Positions 9,594 through 21,689 of a stretch of 48,754 nt of DNA are shown piece by piece. How positions within the stretch are numbered: the first letter of the stretch is position 1; every line of letters begins with the position of its first letter. The stretch is from Spirogloea muscicola (Eukaryota; Streptophyta; Zygnematophyceae; Spirogloeales; Spirogloeaceae). The notes under the pieces were generated by a model. The model searched no databases. It worked only from the letters and a program-made list of their open reading frames with translations, and was not told the DNA's origin. The stretch covers positions 527,293 through 576,046 of the forward strand of contig WELB01000011.1 of assembly GCA_009602725.1 (NCBI GenBank), written 5' to 3'. A program made the position numbers and the translations under genes.

Positions 9594-12500
9594 TCAATTC
9601 CGTAGGGAGCGGCGGTGTCGGAGGCGGTACTTGTGTCCCCGGGCAATGTGCGCTCGCCGCTTGACCCTCCATGCTCGTAACCGGGCCGCAGCCTGGCGCC
9701 GGCGGTCGTTGAACCTCCTCAACATCACCTCATGAGCCTGCTGCCGCTGCATGTACTTCGTGACGAGCACTGGGGCGAGTGGCGCTGCCACTGCTATTGG
9801 CGGCCCGTCCATGATGGCCGTAGTCCCCGCCAAAGGTGGCTGAATTCGGGGAGGCGGCGGTGAGGGGCTTGCGGGGCTCGGTACCAATACAGCGACCAAT
9901 AAAGGCGGCGGTGGAACGGCAAAGGGCGGCGGGGTGTAAGAAGCCAATGGATATAGATCCGAGTGCCCCAGCGGCAGGCCCCCGAGCCATCCGTCCGCCC
10001 CGATGAACGCATATGTCAGGAACGGCGCGGCTTGGTCGTCGGTCAGGTCGTAGCTGAAGCTCGCCCGCTCTTTGACGGCCTGCTCGACTGTCGGGCCCCA
10101 GCAGTTGTACTGCACATGTATGTCAAGGACATGTCGGCACACCATGAGCAGGTATATCAATCACGCCAACCTTCTACAGACAAGAGTTTGCAACACATCT
10201 GAAGTACTGTCATCTGCTTCAGAAGATTTGACTTCTGCAGCATATGAGGAACAATGCACGTCAAGGAGAAGATTCTTATTGCTGGATTCATGTGTGGCTG
10301 AGCTTGGTAGCTCAGATAGCACATTGTCTCGTACTAACAAGCTCCTGTTATTACGACAATCATTTCTGCAGGTATTGCAAGTATTGGGGGCAGGCAGAGG
10401 TGCCTCACCACCCCGTAAAAGATGGCTGCTGTGTCATCGTTGTACGTCCATGACGACCACCCGCCGGGCTGCAAAATGGTGTCGAAAAATGTGTAGGCGA
10501 AGACCACTCGGCTGGCCGATCCCCATGCTCGGCCCAGAAATACCTGGCGAGGCACACATCAATAGTCTTATATTAGTATCCTCCAATGCTGTACAAATAT
10601 CTGTGACTTGAAAGATTGAGCAATGCTACTGATGAAGTCGTGTTGCGGCGTGTCCTGTCTTTAGTGGCTTGAGCAGAAGGAAGCCACACAGCTTCGGAGG
10701 CACCAGTGTGCCCCACCTCATTGACCCCAGAGACATTGCACCGAAGAAACACAAAGCCAGTCGGCAGCGACGGACTGTTCCGGTTCTGAGCGGTGATGGT
10801 TCCCCACCCTGTTCCCTTAGTCCTCAAAGTGCACTCCTGCCATCAAGTCGGAGTAGCAGAGGTCTGGCCCTCAGTCACGAGGGCCAAATTGCGTGGCAGG
10901 TTGCTCTGATTACAACAAGTGCAGCCCCTGCAAAGTGACCATGAGAGTTGTCTGTGTTCACCACTTTGACTGTCGTACCTCGTATATTGATGTTCCATTG
11001 CCTAAGATGAAGTCTACGGAGCCCTCTACATAGCAATTGCGGAAATAATGTCGACCCTGCAGTGTCCCGCCAAGGTCCAAAGCTACACTACAACTCAGCA
11101 GCAGATGTCTGGCAATCCATCACAGAATGTTCTTGGTCTCCTACTGATGATTGTCAACATATAATAATGACTTCTGGAGTATGAGAGTCACCTGGTGATC
11201 ACACAAGGTGTCCTGCCAGCTCACGAATGCGCAGTTGAAGAAGGCAGCGGCATCCCCGGTGACCCGGACGGCGCTCGCCTGGCCCAGCTTTGAACCCCAA
11301 GATGGCTCTGGAGAATCGTTCTGCGAGGCATCAAGAAAGACGATGTACTTAACAGACAAGTCCCAAGCACACAGACTGCAACACCTCACTGCCGGCTTTG
11401 AGGGCATGAGAGTGGATGATACAAGCCTCTGGCTAGCATGCATGGGCTCGTAGCCAAAAGGTGGACCAAAGTGATGTTGCACCAAACAATGGGCAATGGG
11501 TGTCTAACCACGGACCCTGATTACAAGGCCACTGGCGATGAAGTGGTCTGCGTCAACACACAGCGTGCATGATAAGAACGTGGTGATGGGCTGCCCGTCC
11601 ACGATCTCACCCGCGTAGTCAGACCAGGTTATGATGGTTGAGCCCGCCCCTGATCCCTGCAGCGTCACGAATGGGACGCTCCACGGCACGACCACCTTCT
11701 CCCTGCAGCGCATGAGACATCAGGACCATAGAAACTGATGACTAATAGCTTTCCTAAGCAACCTATGCAATCAGCCAATCCTGAGGGCGTTCAATACAGG
11801 ATCAAAAATAGGACAACAACTTAACCAAGGCAGCGCACTCTGTGTCGTGTGAAGCAGCATGATATAAAGGAATTTGTAAGACCATTACTTGCCATGTTAG
11901 GCTGCATGTGTGTGGGAGCTTTCGTTCACATGCTTCTGATGTTGTTGTGAAGAAGTAGGGAGGATGGCATGCACGACTCTGCAGACTGATTGAGGCAGAG
12001 GGGAGCTGCAGCTAGGGCCTGTGCTTAGCATCTCTGGAAAGCGCAGGGACAGTAGCGCAGGGACAGTCCTGCTCACTTATAAACGCCCGGCTTGACAGTG
12101 ATCACAACTCGCTCGACATTTTGGAACGGCACCTGTGCAAGCGCCTCGCTGATGGACGAATACTGACCCGACCCATCCTGTGCGACAACGTAGCTGCCTC
12201 ACAGACATCATTGCTTGTCTTCCCGTCAGTAAGTAGTGGAATCCCAACCACCTTGGCAACCCAAAATGCCAATTTGCATCATTGGCTGCACTTGACAGCA
12301 AGAAGAGGACTAGCAGCGACCCTGTGCTACTTTTGGCAGGTGGTATAGTTTGTGACTAAAAGTACCGAGTCTATGTCTACAGACATGATGACGACCTGGC
12401 ACCGCCGGCTACACCAAAGGCGTCCCCCCACCCGGGCACCATGCTCTCCTGACTCCCAGCTGCTCCCAACCTGCGGCGGAGGCGCTCGTCATGCCGCTCG

Positions 12501-13073
12501 CCCACCTGCAGGTGCCGTGACAAGCAGCAAGGCGTTCTGTTAGCCAGAGGCGGCACGACCCTTGTTGCGCTGTGTGTACCAAGCTTCCCTTACTCGGCTG
12601 AGTTTCACAGCTACACTTTCATGATCAGCAGTCACTTCTTTACTGCACATTGTGATGTTTCAGTATTGCATCAAGGCGGGATGCAAGACGTCCAGCCTCT
12701 CAGCTTCGGAGTTGGGGACTCACGGCAGTCAGCCACGCAGGGAAGCCCGTGCTGGCAGCTCCCTGCGGATCCTCCAAGGGTGGGCTGCCTCGCAGCTCGA
12801 TCCCAAGCTGGCCACTTCTGGCAATGGCCCCCGCGACCGCATTATCTCCTGTTAGTCACAATGGCGCACACCATAGCGAAGCGCGTGAGACCAGCTGCCG
12901 TAAGCCCGTCCTCCTCCATCGTGGCTGGCGGGCAGCGCGTGACGGCGGGCCGAACCTGCTGCCGCGGCCGCCGCCAAGTTGGCGTAGCAGCACGCGAGCA
13001 CGACGGCGGAAGCTGCGCACGAAGCGGCCGCCAGCAATGGAGGCGCCACAGGCCTCCGCCCGGAGGCCCCCAT
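9594..13073 (-). CDS. Plant-type pectinesterase (pectin methylesterase) with a C-terminal basic extension
   Basis: Secured minus-strand exons in transcript order: 12505-12471, 12193-12077, 11702-11516, 11320-11192, 11056-10979, 10836-10717, 10543-10409 and 10109-9594, all in phase. An upstream exon ending at 12724 gives TGFPAWLTA, and a tentative first exon begins at ATG 13073 with a hydrophobic, signal-like leader; the 12892-12815 junction is uncertain. Together this is about 529 residues. Family motifs appear in order: [17 protein letters not shown], the catalytic region [11 protein letters not shown] (Gln), WQDTLCD (Gln and Asp; the usual Tyr is Cys), [11 protein letters not shown] (second Asp), [14 protein letters not shown] (Arg) and FYGVYNCWGP. 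All residues needed for demethylesterification of homogalacturonan are present, so an active extracellular wall enzyme is expected. After the normal end (FIGADGWL) there are about 110 extra residues, first Pro-rich then Arg-rich, ending RHRRSLRN. Confidence 0.88.
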
Positions 13074-13431
13074 GGCTGCGCTGCTGAGCGGGCCGCGCTC
13101 GTCTCGGCAGCAGCACTTGCTAAAGATGGCCCAGCGGCCGGGCCGCCTTCAGTGCGCCCTTGGAGCCTCGGGGGCCCGCCGGCGATCCCCCAGCAGCAGC
13201 AGCCTTGGCGATAGCGGCCCGCCCACGGAGGAGGCTTAGGCCGCAGCTCGGCTGCGGAAGCGGCACGGGCAGCGGAGCTCAGGCCCGCGGCTGCTGTCGC
13301 CAAGCGAGCCCTCTGCGCGAGCGTCCCGGACGTGAGGCACCGCAGCCGGCGAGGGGGCCGGCGTTGCTGTGGCTGGCGATGTGGGCGGGCTTGCACTGTC
13401 AGCTGCGACGAGTTGAAGGAGGGAGGGAGCT

Positions 13432-13453
13432 GGGGGGGGGGGGGGGGGGGGGG
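13432..13453. repeat. Poly-G run next to the assembly gap
   Basis: A run of 22 G bases lies 50 bases before the N gap, and C/T-rich simple sequence follows the gap at 13917-13993. The gap probably fell in a G/C-rich simple-sequence tract. Confidence 0.9.
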
Positions 13454-13502
13454 AGGGAGCGCGCGGGGGAGGGAGCGGAGCCCCAGCCACCCAAAGGGAG
13501 GG

Positions 13503-13916
13503 NNNNNNNNNNNNNNNNNNNNNNNNNNNNNNNNNNNNNNNNNNNNNNNNNNNNNNNNNNNNNNNNNNNNNNNNNNNNNNNNNNNNNNNNNNNNNNNNNN
13601 NNNNNNNNNNNNNNNNNNNNNNNNNNNNNNNNNNNNNNNNNNNNNNNNNNNNNNNNNNNNNNNNNNNNNNNNNNNNNNNNNNNNNNNNNNNNNNNNNNNN
13701 NNNNNNNNNNNNNNNNNNNNNNNNNNNNNNNNNNNNNNNNNNNNNNNNNNNNNNNNNNNNNNNNNNNNNNNNNNNNNNNNNNNNNNNNNNNNNNNNNNNN
13801 NNNNNNNNNNNNNNNNNNNNNNNNNNNNNNNNNNNNNNNNNNNNNNNNNNNNNNNNNNNNNNNNNNNNNNNNNNNNNNNNNNNNNNNNNNNNNNNNNNNN
13901 NNNNNNNNNNNNNNNN
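13503..13916. other. Assembly gap of 414 N
   Basis: All bases are N. The gap lies in the 5' flank of the pectinesterase gene. Open frames spanning it are meaningless. No gene could be assigned between 13074 and 14420 apart from this gap and simple sequence. Confidence 0.98.
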
Positions 13917-14419
13917 CCTCCCCCTCCCTCCCCCTCCCTCCATCCCTCCCTCCCTCTCCCAGCACGCCCTCCCTCTCCCCCCCTCCCTCCCTCTTCGGCT
14001 CCGCGGACGGGGGGAGGAGGTGGGCGCACTGGAGGGAGGGGGGCGCTTTTTGTCGCTTGCCGTTGCGGCCCGGGAAGCCGTTGGCAACGGGGGGCAACCC
14101 CCGCCTCTGCTTCTTTCTCCTGGAGCCCACAGCTAGGGCTCCGCTTGCGGTCCGGTTCTGGTGCTGAACCAACAGAGGCTTGTCGTCGGCGGGGCTTGCG
14201 GGCGTCCGTAGCAACAGTCAATATGTATTCCTTGTCATTACTTTGTTTCTTTTCTTTTTGTGCATTCAACACTTTCTGGGTCTCGTCGGGATGCCTCTTT
14301 TCCAGTTTCTTCCTCCCACCTGATGCTTGCATAGGGCTATGTTATGTTGCTCTCGATTCGATTTTGCGCCTTCCGGCCATTTCACTCCTTAGCCATTCCG
14401 GCCTCTTACAGCCGTTGCC

Positions 14420-14910
14420 TCACATTGGAAGAAAGTGCTCGCCCATCGAGGATAGGGGCTGGAAAAGCCATCCCACAAAAGAATGAACAGAGTACGAGAA
14501 GGGGGCCAGGGGCCTGGAAGAGCTGTTTCTTCCAGGGGCCAGGGCCAGCCCCTCTTCTCAATGGGCGAGCACCTTCTTTCAGGGGACCCACTTCCAGGAG
14601 CCTAGCATCTCTGATCTGCAGCTGCTTAGCAGGGGTTACTGAGTGATTCGTAGCTGCATTGTTTCTTTTTGTGCTTGTTTTTCTTAGCGCTTCCTCTGGC
14701 ACCCTTCTCGTACTTTGTCCATTCTTTTTGGGCTTTTCCAGCCCCTATCCTCAGTGAGCGAGCACTTTCTTCTTGTGTCTTCTCAGGCCCCTTCGGACCT
14801 TGTCCACCTCTCCTCCTCCGGGCTGGCCTTTCACAGCCTTTTGGGCTCATTTGGACCTTGTCAATTGCTTTTAGGGCTGGCTTTTCACAGAGCCATCGCT
14901 CCCTGTGGAA
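14420..14910. repeat. Retroelement tail cluster (family B 3' end and hairpin modules)
   Basis: An inverted hairpin module at about 14435-14475 is followed by plus-orientation family B 3' tail: GGGACCCACTTCCAGGAGCC at about 14582, CAGCAGGGGTTACTGAGTGA-like sequence, then TTGTCCATTCTTTTTGGGCT at about 14716. Two decayed copies of the stem (GGGCTGGCCTTTCACAGCCT and GGGCTGGCTTTTCACAGAGC) follow near 14820 and 14874. The same tail occurs at 22.01-22.21 kb. No coding function is supported. Confidence 0.7.
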
Positions 14911-15567
14911 GAGCTCACTTCTCCTTTCACAATTGCTAGGTAATGCAAAGGAGTGCCTTTCAGTCTGGCAGCTCCAGCTTCAGCCCCGCGTCAGTGTTAG
15001 CAATTCATTCAGAAATGCATCTGAAGCTGCAGCTCATGCACTCAGGAGATTGAAGCAAATGCTGCAGCGGCACACAATTTCTGCCCTTTGACCAAGTTAG
15101 CTGCCAATCACTACTTCGTCCAAGTAGGAGATGCTACCATTCACTCACATGATTCTTGAGAGGCTAGGTGAGTGGTGCAAAATGCTCTTATGAATATCGG
15201 AATGGACGATGAGACACCAGAGACTCACGGGGCTCACCAGAGAGAATGAGACTCACATGAACCAACATAGACAAAGATCACCTTGATTGCTAGTGCACAA
15301 ACGTCATGGAGACAAATAACCTGATGACAACGTTCTACATACTTGCATACACACGCTGCAGCCATAGGCACCTCCAGCCCACCACCAGCAGCTTCGTCTT
15401 GGAAAGGATGCCAGACTCAGGCAGAGACACACCTGGTTGGTCCTTTCAAATGAGCCAATTGGCTCAAGTAAAAGACCCATGGGTGGCTCACCATGCAAGT
15501 GGCTTTTAACATCCACAACAAGGACTGGACAGGCACAAAGCTATTACAGCTCATCATCAGAAAACCA
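14911..15567. other. 3' flank of the calcium-binding TPR gene
   Basis: I see no recognisable gene here. One open frame on the plus strand, an extension of the repeat tail, ends near 15091; it has no family resemblance. Confidence 0.5.
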
Positions 15568-18500
15568 TTATCGCCGTGAATCTCTGGCCATGCCAAAATG
15601 CAGAAAAGAGTCAGCCCTGCTATACTCCTTGAACAGATAGTCATCTCTTGGAGGGTTGCTCGGAACCCTGCCTTCGCTGTAACAATGGCTGCAGATGCTG
15701 AATCCTGCAGAAATTTCTTTGTATCGCAACCCAACAATTGGATGCGAGCAGACGGCACATGATTGCCTTCCATGTCTTACCCTGCAAGAACCCACAAATA
15801 AGACGCTGTGATTGAGTGACATCGACTAGCAAACTACCATACCTGCTCATGTCTACCAGTTGCAACTTGAGCAGGAAACTGTGAGCAACGTGGTGGAGAA
15901 CATACATCATGTTCCAAGTCTACCTGTCATCTTCCTCCAACTTGATAAGAGTAGGCAGGATTGGGAATGCTTGGCTGAAGAGTTCGTCAAAGGCAGCATA
16001 GGAGATGACGTTGATGTCCTCGTTAGGGCTGCTGGGCAGGTCATGAATTTGATCGTGCTGAATTGTAAGGTATACTTGATGGAGAAGCTGGAAATAAGCC
16101 TTGGCAGCTGGTAGGCCTAGCACACCAGAGGCCCTGCCAACCTTCCAAGACAGAGCATTGAACGCACACTGCTTCCGCTGATCAGGGGTGCCAGAGCAGA
16201 GGGGGGCAATAATTGCCAAGAACATTCCAAGGTCCAACTTGCCACTGCCACATTAGCAAGAGCCGAGCTTGTGGCATGAGCAGTTTGCGTCATCATAAAT
16301 TATAGTATAAGAGAAATTAAAGTGATTGTGCATTCCTGGTATATATATAAGAGGGGAGTACTTCTTGTGGGGGAGGGGGCGTGAGTTGATGACCATGGGC
16401 AAAGAACAACAATGCTCAAGCCTTTAGGCACATACTGTATGCATCGTGCTTTAGGCAAGCAAGACTCTAAGCGAGATATCAAGTTGCTACCAAAGAAGTG
16501 CATAGTACCACATAAGCTTTAGCAGAAGGTAAGCAGTCCATGCAACAATGTTGTGGGGTGTGGAGACAATAGACCTACCTTTTGTCATCCAGAAGTGCAA
16601 ATATACGGACATTCAAGGCCCGTATGGCCTGTTGGAAGAGCTGTGGACTCAACTTTGGCAAAAGCGCTCTACATATCTTCTCCATGGAGGCCTTGTTCAG
16701 CATTCTGTCGGAAGATGGTGTTAAACTATGGCTCTGCAGCCCACCATTTACAGCTTCCGCTAGTACTGTGTGCAGTCGTGTTTGCTTCTGCAGCAGATGC
16801 ATGACTCACAACAAGCAGTCAGCAACAGCAGTTGATGCCTTAGCCGATACATATAGTTGATGAAACAGCAAATGCGATTGCCACTGCGGCTGCCTTCCAG
16901 ATGTAAGAAGGCTGTTGGCATCTTAACAACAATTGTGCGATTGTTGCACCTGAAAAGAGCGCACATCCAAGGCAGCTCCAAGTTCCTTCGGTGGCGTGGT
17001 TTCAACAGAGTTCTGCTTCATCCTAGAAAGATCAACTACAACAGAGGTAGACTCCAATGCTCGTCTCTGTTGGCGCTCAGCCTCTGACCCCGTAGGAGAT
17101 GCATCTGGGACACTGCACCAAGCAAGCTGTTAACTCCAACGGGAAAGACATTCCTGAAGATAAAAAGTGCGGAATCTGGATGCTAACTACGGACCTTTGA
17201 GTGGTCAGCGCAGCATTGCACTACTTTGCAGCTCCCAACAGTCCAAGCAAAGTTCATCAACTGTAAGGCCACCACTGGAGAGGCTACTACAGGCCTCCTT
17301 AACCTGCCTGTTCAGCATAGAAGATAGCGCCTTGTTCTTCTTTGAGGCACGCTTCAGCTGCTGGATTGCGTCATATAGCTCCACTCTATCAGTCATCTGG
17401 AAAGCTGACTGCACATGCAACAAGGAGGAGTTACATCACAAAGTACACATGCCTTGCACAAAGATACATGCACGTTGAGCAAGAAACCACGACATCTTGA
17501 TCAATGCCATCTTGTGCTTATGGGAAAGGAGGAAACATGGACCTGGAATGAAGTATGAGACTCCTCTACCCGGCCAGCACCTAACAAAGCCACTGCCCTA
17601 TTCAGCTCTGCTTTCCAGTTGTCTGGCTGCCTAGCTAGGACCCTGTTGTATGCATCTGCAGCTGCGATGTAGTTCCCGTTGTCGCTGCACAGAGCAGGGT
17701 AATGCACCACTCAAGAACGAATCACCTTGACCATGAGCAGCTTCTTGAAGTGCATGGTGCCACATCAGCTATAGAGCAGAACAGAGTAGATGGTGAAACG
17801 CCCAATAAGATAAGCTTTCAGCACTTCGTGTAATGGAACATACCTGTACAGCTGCCCGAGGTTGTACATGGCGTCTAGATGGACAGGCTGGAGCTCATTA
17901 GCCCGCTCAAACTCCTCTCTAGCTCGTTCTGTATCCCCAAGAGCGTGCAACGTGGAGCCCAGGTCGCAGTGAGCATCTGCAAAGTTTGGCTGCAAAATAC
18001 CAATCTACCCTGAGTACTGGGCAGCTTTCTGCAGTGAGCTGGGCAAGCAAGATTTGCCAGCAAGTCAAGGAACTTCAGAAGAAGCGAGCATTCTCTACAA
18101 TGACATGCCAGATATGTGCATAAGCAGAGTAAAAATGTGCATCTTGTGAGATGACACAGAGCATACATGCAGAAGAGGTTATTGTAAGTAGGAAGCTTGA
18201 GATGCTGACCTCAAGATAGAGGGCATGCTGGAGCGATTGCTCAGCTGCTCGATAATCTCCAAGTCCAAATTGAGCACTGCCGAGCAGCTTGAGTGCCCGA
18301 TGATGCTGGGGCGACAGGATGGCAGCCTCTTGGTACTGCTCACAGGCATTGGCTAGCATGCCCTCTGTCTCTAGCGCTATGCCCATATTTACATAGACCT
18401 GGCTTGCAATGCAGAAGACGGACGCACTGTTGGCAAAGGTAAGCTGTCCTCTGAGCCCGCATGCATGTCTTAGCATGTCTTCCACCACTTAAAGCAAAAA

Positions 18501-20290
18501 GGTGTAAATGAAATAAGCCTGCCCGTCCAACTGCAGATCAATAGCAGATGTAAGGCACTTGCACATGAAAATGACAGAATACAGTAGAATGAAGAGTCTT
18601 TAAATTTGAAGTCTAAGCCACACCTCACCTGCGGGATGATCCCTGCATAAAGGTGAGGTTGTTCCCTGCCTGTATCTAGCGCCTGCTGGTAGGCCACCTT
18701 GGCTTCTCCAACTTTGCCGCAAGAGAAGAGGGCGTTCCCTGTCCTAAAGTGAGCCCGAGCGTCCCCTGGCATGAGCTGCTGAGCCCTCTGGAAGCTGAGA
18801 AGGGCCTCCTGTGGGAGTCCCCTGTCATCCAGGATCTTTCCCATTGCCATGTGGCCCTCGAATGCAGCTTCTGAACACGCTATAACAAGCGCAGTGAGGA
18901 GAAACTCCAGAGATTGCACACCTTAGTCCTTGTGGAGTAATAGGCAAGGTGTGATGCTGACCCAGCTGCCATGCTTTCAACATTGTTGAGATCATACAAG
19001 CACCTGTTGAAGCGGCTCCATCTGCACGAGCGCGAAGAGGTGCAAGCTCCTTCACCAAGACTGGGGTGTAGGCTATCGTTCGAGGTTGGAGATCCACAGC
19101 GTCGTGTCCATGTGCATTCTCGGCCGGCCTGTGACCATCCTGGACAACTGTCAATTACTCGACATTGTCTGGTAGTTCACCTACATCGTGCAGCTCGAGT
19201 TGTGTAGGCATGATGATCGAAGCCAAATATGCAGTGTACCCAGCAGTCCAGCAGCCCAGCAGCAGGCCGTTATCACGCTGTTGCATCCTGGCACTGCAAT
19301 GCGCTCTGGAGCAATGTCTCTAAGACTGCCTTAGAAAGAGTCCCCCGGCTTTTTCAAGTGCTGGCAAAGACAATCTACTAGTGAGAGCTGCCGCCAAAGT
19401 GGCCTCTCAGCTACCCCAAGAATAAGAGCTTTCCCAGAGTGCTTGAGAAGGAGAGCCAGAACGGCAGGACGGTCGTGCAGAAACGTACATAGCAACCTCG
19501 TGGCGCTTTAGAATGATCTCGAGATCCTCTAAGAGCAGCCATGTGGTCTCGAAGTGCGGCCCATCAGCGCCAGCCCCTCTTGCATCCACCACGGCAGGAA
19601 GACCAAGTGCAAGAGTCCCATTTAGGCTGGGAATGTGAGCTGGCATGTCTGTCCACGACGCAAGCAAGCAGGCCAGACACAGTTAGTGCCTTTACTATCA
19701 CTATCCCATGAGGAGAATGCTTGACTCAGCATGGAAAGGCTGCTACAGCAACCCGGCTCTCTCGTCGCAGGTGAGAGCCATCTTCGCACACAATAGGCGG
19801 CTACAATGAAGTGCAAGCACGCTTTGGTACGCTCCGCGCGTCAATATTCCGTAATGGCCGCCCTTGCATCCCCGTTGCTTACTGCTCACTGGGCCCAGGC
19901 CGCTGCGCTGGTTGACCTACTGACAAGTTACGCCGCTTTGCTGCTCCTCTGGCTTGCTAGAATAGAGCTCTCACCATCGAGGTTCAGCTTTAGGGCGTCA
20001 AAGTCCCGGTTGACATCGCCTGCGCCGTCGTCGTATGTCTGGCGAAGGCCCGCGAGCGAGAGGCCCTTGTCATCGTCGATATATGGTCCATAGGTTCGGA
20101 AGACCTCGTCCAGGATGGCGGAGATTTGGTCCTCGGTGAACTTGACGTTGGGGTTGACGGCCACGACGAGCGCCGACATCTCCTCGCGGTTGAGGCTGCC
20201 GTCGCCATTGGCGTCAAATTGCTGGAAGATGCGCGCAATCTTGCGGTCGCGCATGCTCGAAGGCATGAAGTCGCCGTTGGTGACCGTCAT
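15568..20290 (-). CDS. Calcium-binding tetratricopeptide (EF-hand + TPR + Cys-finger) protein
   Basis: Twelve exons on the minus strand in transcript order: 20290-19975, 19648-19485, 19147-19004, 18870-18629, 18398-18210, 17989-17844, 17684-17543, 17408-17273, 17104-16950, 16787-16579, 16244-15924 and 15781-15568, about 792 residues. Exon 1 has a canonical EF-hand loop (DANGDGSLNREE) in RIFQQFDANGDG...MSALVVAVNP. Exons 4-8 hold the TPR array (HMAMGKILDDRG, VYVNMGIALETEGM, NFADAHCDLGSTLHALGD, NYIAAADAYNRVL). Exon 11 gives LDLGMFLAIIAPLCSGTPDQ. The last exon has a C-x2-C-x18-C-x2-C finger (CAVC...CSHC). The order matches the Arabidopsis calcium-binding tetratricopeptide family. Start: first in-frame ATG at 20290. 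The junction between exons 2 and 3 is one base out of phase, so a small exon or different splice site is missing there. The molecular role is not established by the sequence. Confidence 0.88.
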
Positions 20291-20817
20291 GGCGGCCGAC
20301 AACGACGACGTCTGCTCGACAGCCGTCTTCCCCGCTCGGGCGAGGCCAGGCCTGCAGCCAGCACAGCGCTCTGGATGGCGGGCCTCGTGCTAGGGGGCCG
20401 TGAGCGGGAGCTGGCGAAGCGGCCGCCAGCGGCCGCCGACCGGCGACAGACGCCAGCGCCGGGCCTCCGCGGCCATCGCTCCTCGTATCAAGGCGACGGC
20501 GGCGCTCGCGGCGTCGTCGGCAGCGGCGGCGTCGGCGCGGCGGCACGGCGGCGGCGGCGGTGGCGGCAATGGCGAAAGCACGACGGCTATGGGCCGGAGG
20601 GGGCGGCGACAGGAAGCTGAGAGGGGGGGAGCGGGGGGGGGGGAGGAGGGGGGTTGCCGGGCGCCCTAGCGACGGTCGGCAGGCACGTGGAGGGAGAAAC
20701 ACGGGTTCTGCGGGTCCCCCTTTTCACCCTCTTGACGGGGCCCGACGGAGCTTGGCGGCCGTCAGCCGCGGGCCGCCGTCAACCCGCGCTCCCGCTAGTC
20801 GACCCCCATTGCCCTTC

Positions 20818-21060
20818 TTAGTCTGCACTCGACTCTGCCTGAACAATGTATTGGCTTGAATTGGCCTCCCTTTCAATTCATGCGCCCCGCGCGCCTTCTC
20901 TCTTCCTGGCATCTAGTATTCATGCATCGAGTAGTGACCTTTATGTTTTGACCCGTGGTTATTGAGCGGGTCAATCTGCTGTAGGTTATGTAGATTTTCA
21001 GATGTGCTTGCCTTTGTACCTGGCCATTTGGCCTACATTTCTTTCTAATACACGATCTTT
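20818..21060 (+). repeat. Composite repeat: TATTGGCTTG module joined to a family A retroelement 3' end
   Basis: Bases about 20818-20903 are nearly identical to 34522-34612 and 36266-36348 (TCTGCACTCGACTCTGCCTG...GCGCGCCTTCTCTC). They join directly at about 20909 to the last codons and tail of family A (GGCATCTAGTATTCATGCAT...TGACCCGTGGTTATTGAGCG), as at 8.86-9.0 kb. The junction suggests a very short, internally deleted or 5'-truncated element that keeps both ends. Confidence 0.75.
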
Positions 21061-21119
21061 TCTCTTTCTCTCTGTTCATTCGTTTCAAGTTATTATGCTG
21101 GCCAATCACAGCCATCTAC

Positions 21120-21290
21120 TGGAAGAAGAAAGAAGAAAGGGCTCGCCCATTGAGGATAGGGGCTGGACAAGCCAGCGCAAAAAAGAATGAACAAAGAACG
21201 AGAAGGGGGCCAGAGGAAGCCAGAGGAAGCGCTAAGAAACCAAAGCACACAAAGAAAGAAAGCAGCTACAAATTACTCAGTAACTGGAAG
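21120..21290 (-). repeat. Inverted retroelement tail with hairpin module
   Basis: The minus strand reads as the family B tail: TTAGCGCTTCCTCTGGC-like sequence, CATTCTTTTTTGCGCTGGCT, CAGCCCCTATCCTCAATGGG and CGAGCCC. It is in inverted orientation relative to the copy at 22.0-22.2 kb, making a long imperfect inverted pair about 1 kb apart. Confidence 0.65.
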
Positions 21291-21689
21291 AGCCTTGCTC
21301 TTTCAACGCTTCCCCGGCCCCTGCAGACCTTGTCCATTCTCTTCGAGTTTGAGAGTAAAGAAGGCGCTCTCCCCAAGGGGGCAAAGGGCTGTGGGTCTTA
21401 GAGAAAAGTTTCTCTTAATGGTTTTGAGGGGTTTTGAATTGTCATTCAAAGCCCTCCGCTCCACCATTGCTCACGGCAGTGACTACTCGGCACAGCCATC
21501 GCCCTTAGGAAGAGCCTCTCATTCTGCATTTTGCAACGATCCTACGCTTTCGCACTGCATCGGCGCGGTGGCCGATGCAATGCTTTCTTTCTTTCTGCTG
21601 TGCCTTGGCTGCCGCTTCGGGTCATTGGCGGGTGGCCTCATTCACGTGCCACCACTTCCTTCACTACCTTCGCTTCTCTCTCTCTCTTT

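Noticed and set aside
12842-14486. Several 270-500-residue frames spanning 13.2-14.3 kb
   Set aside because: They are open only because they cross 414 N bases and G/C simple sequence.
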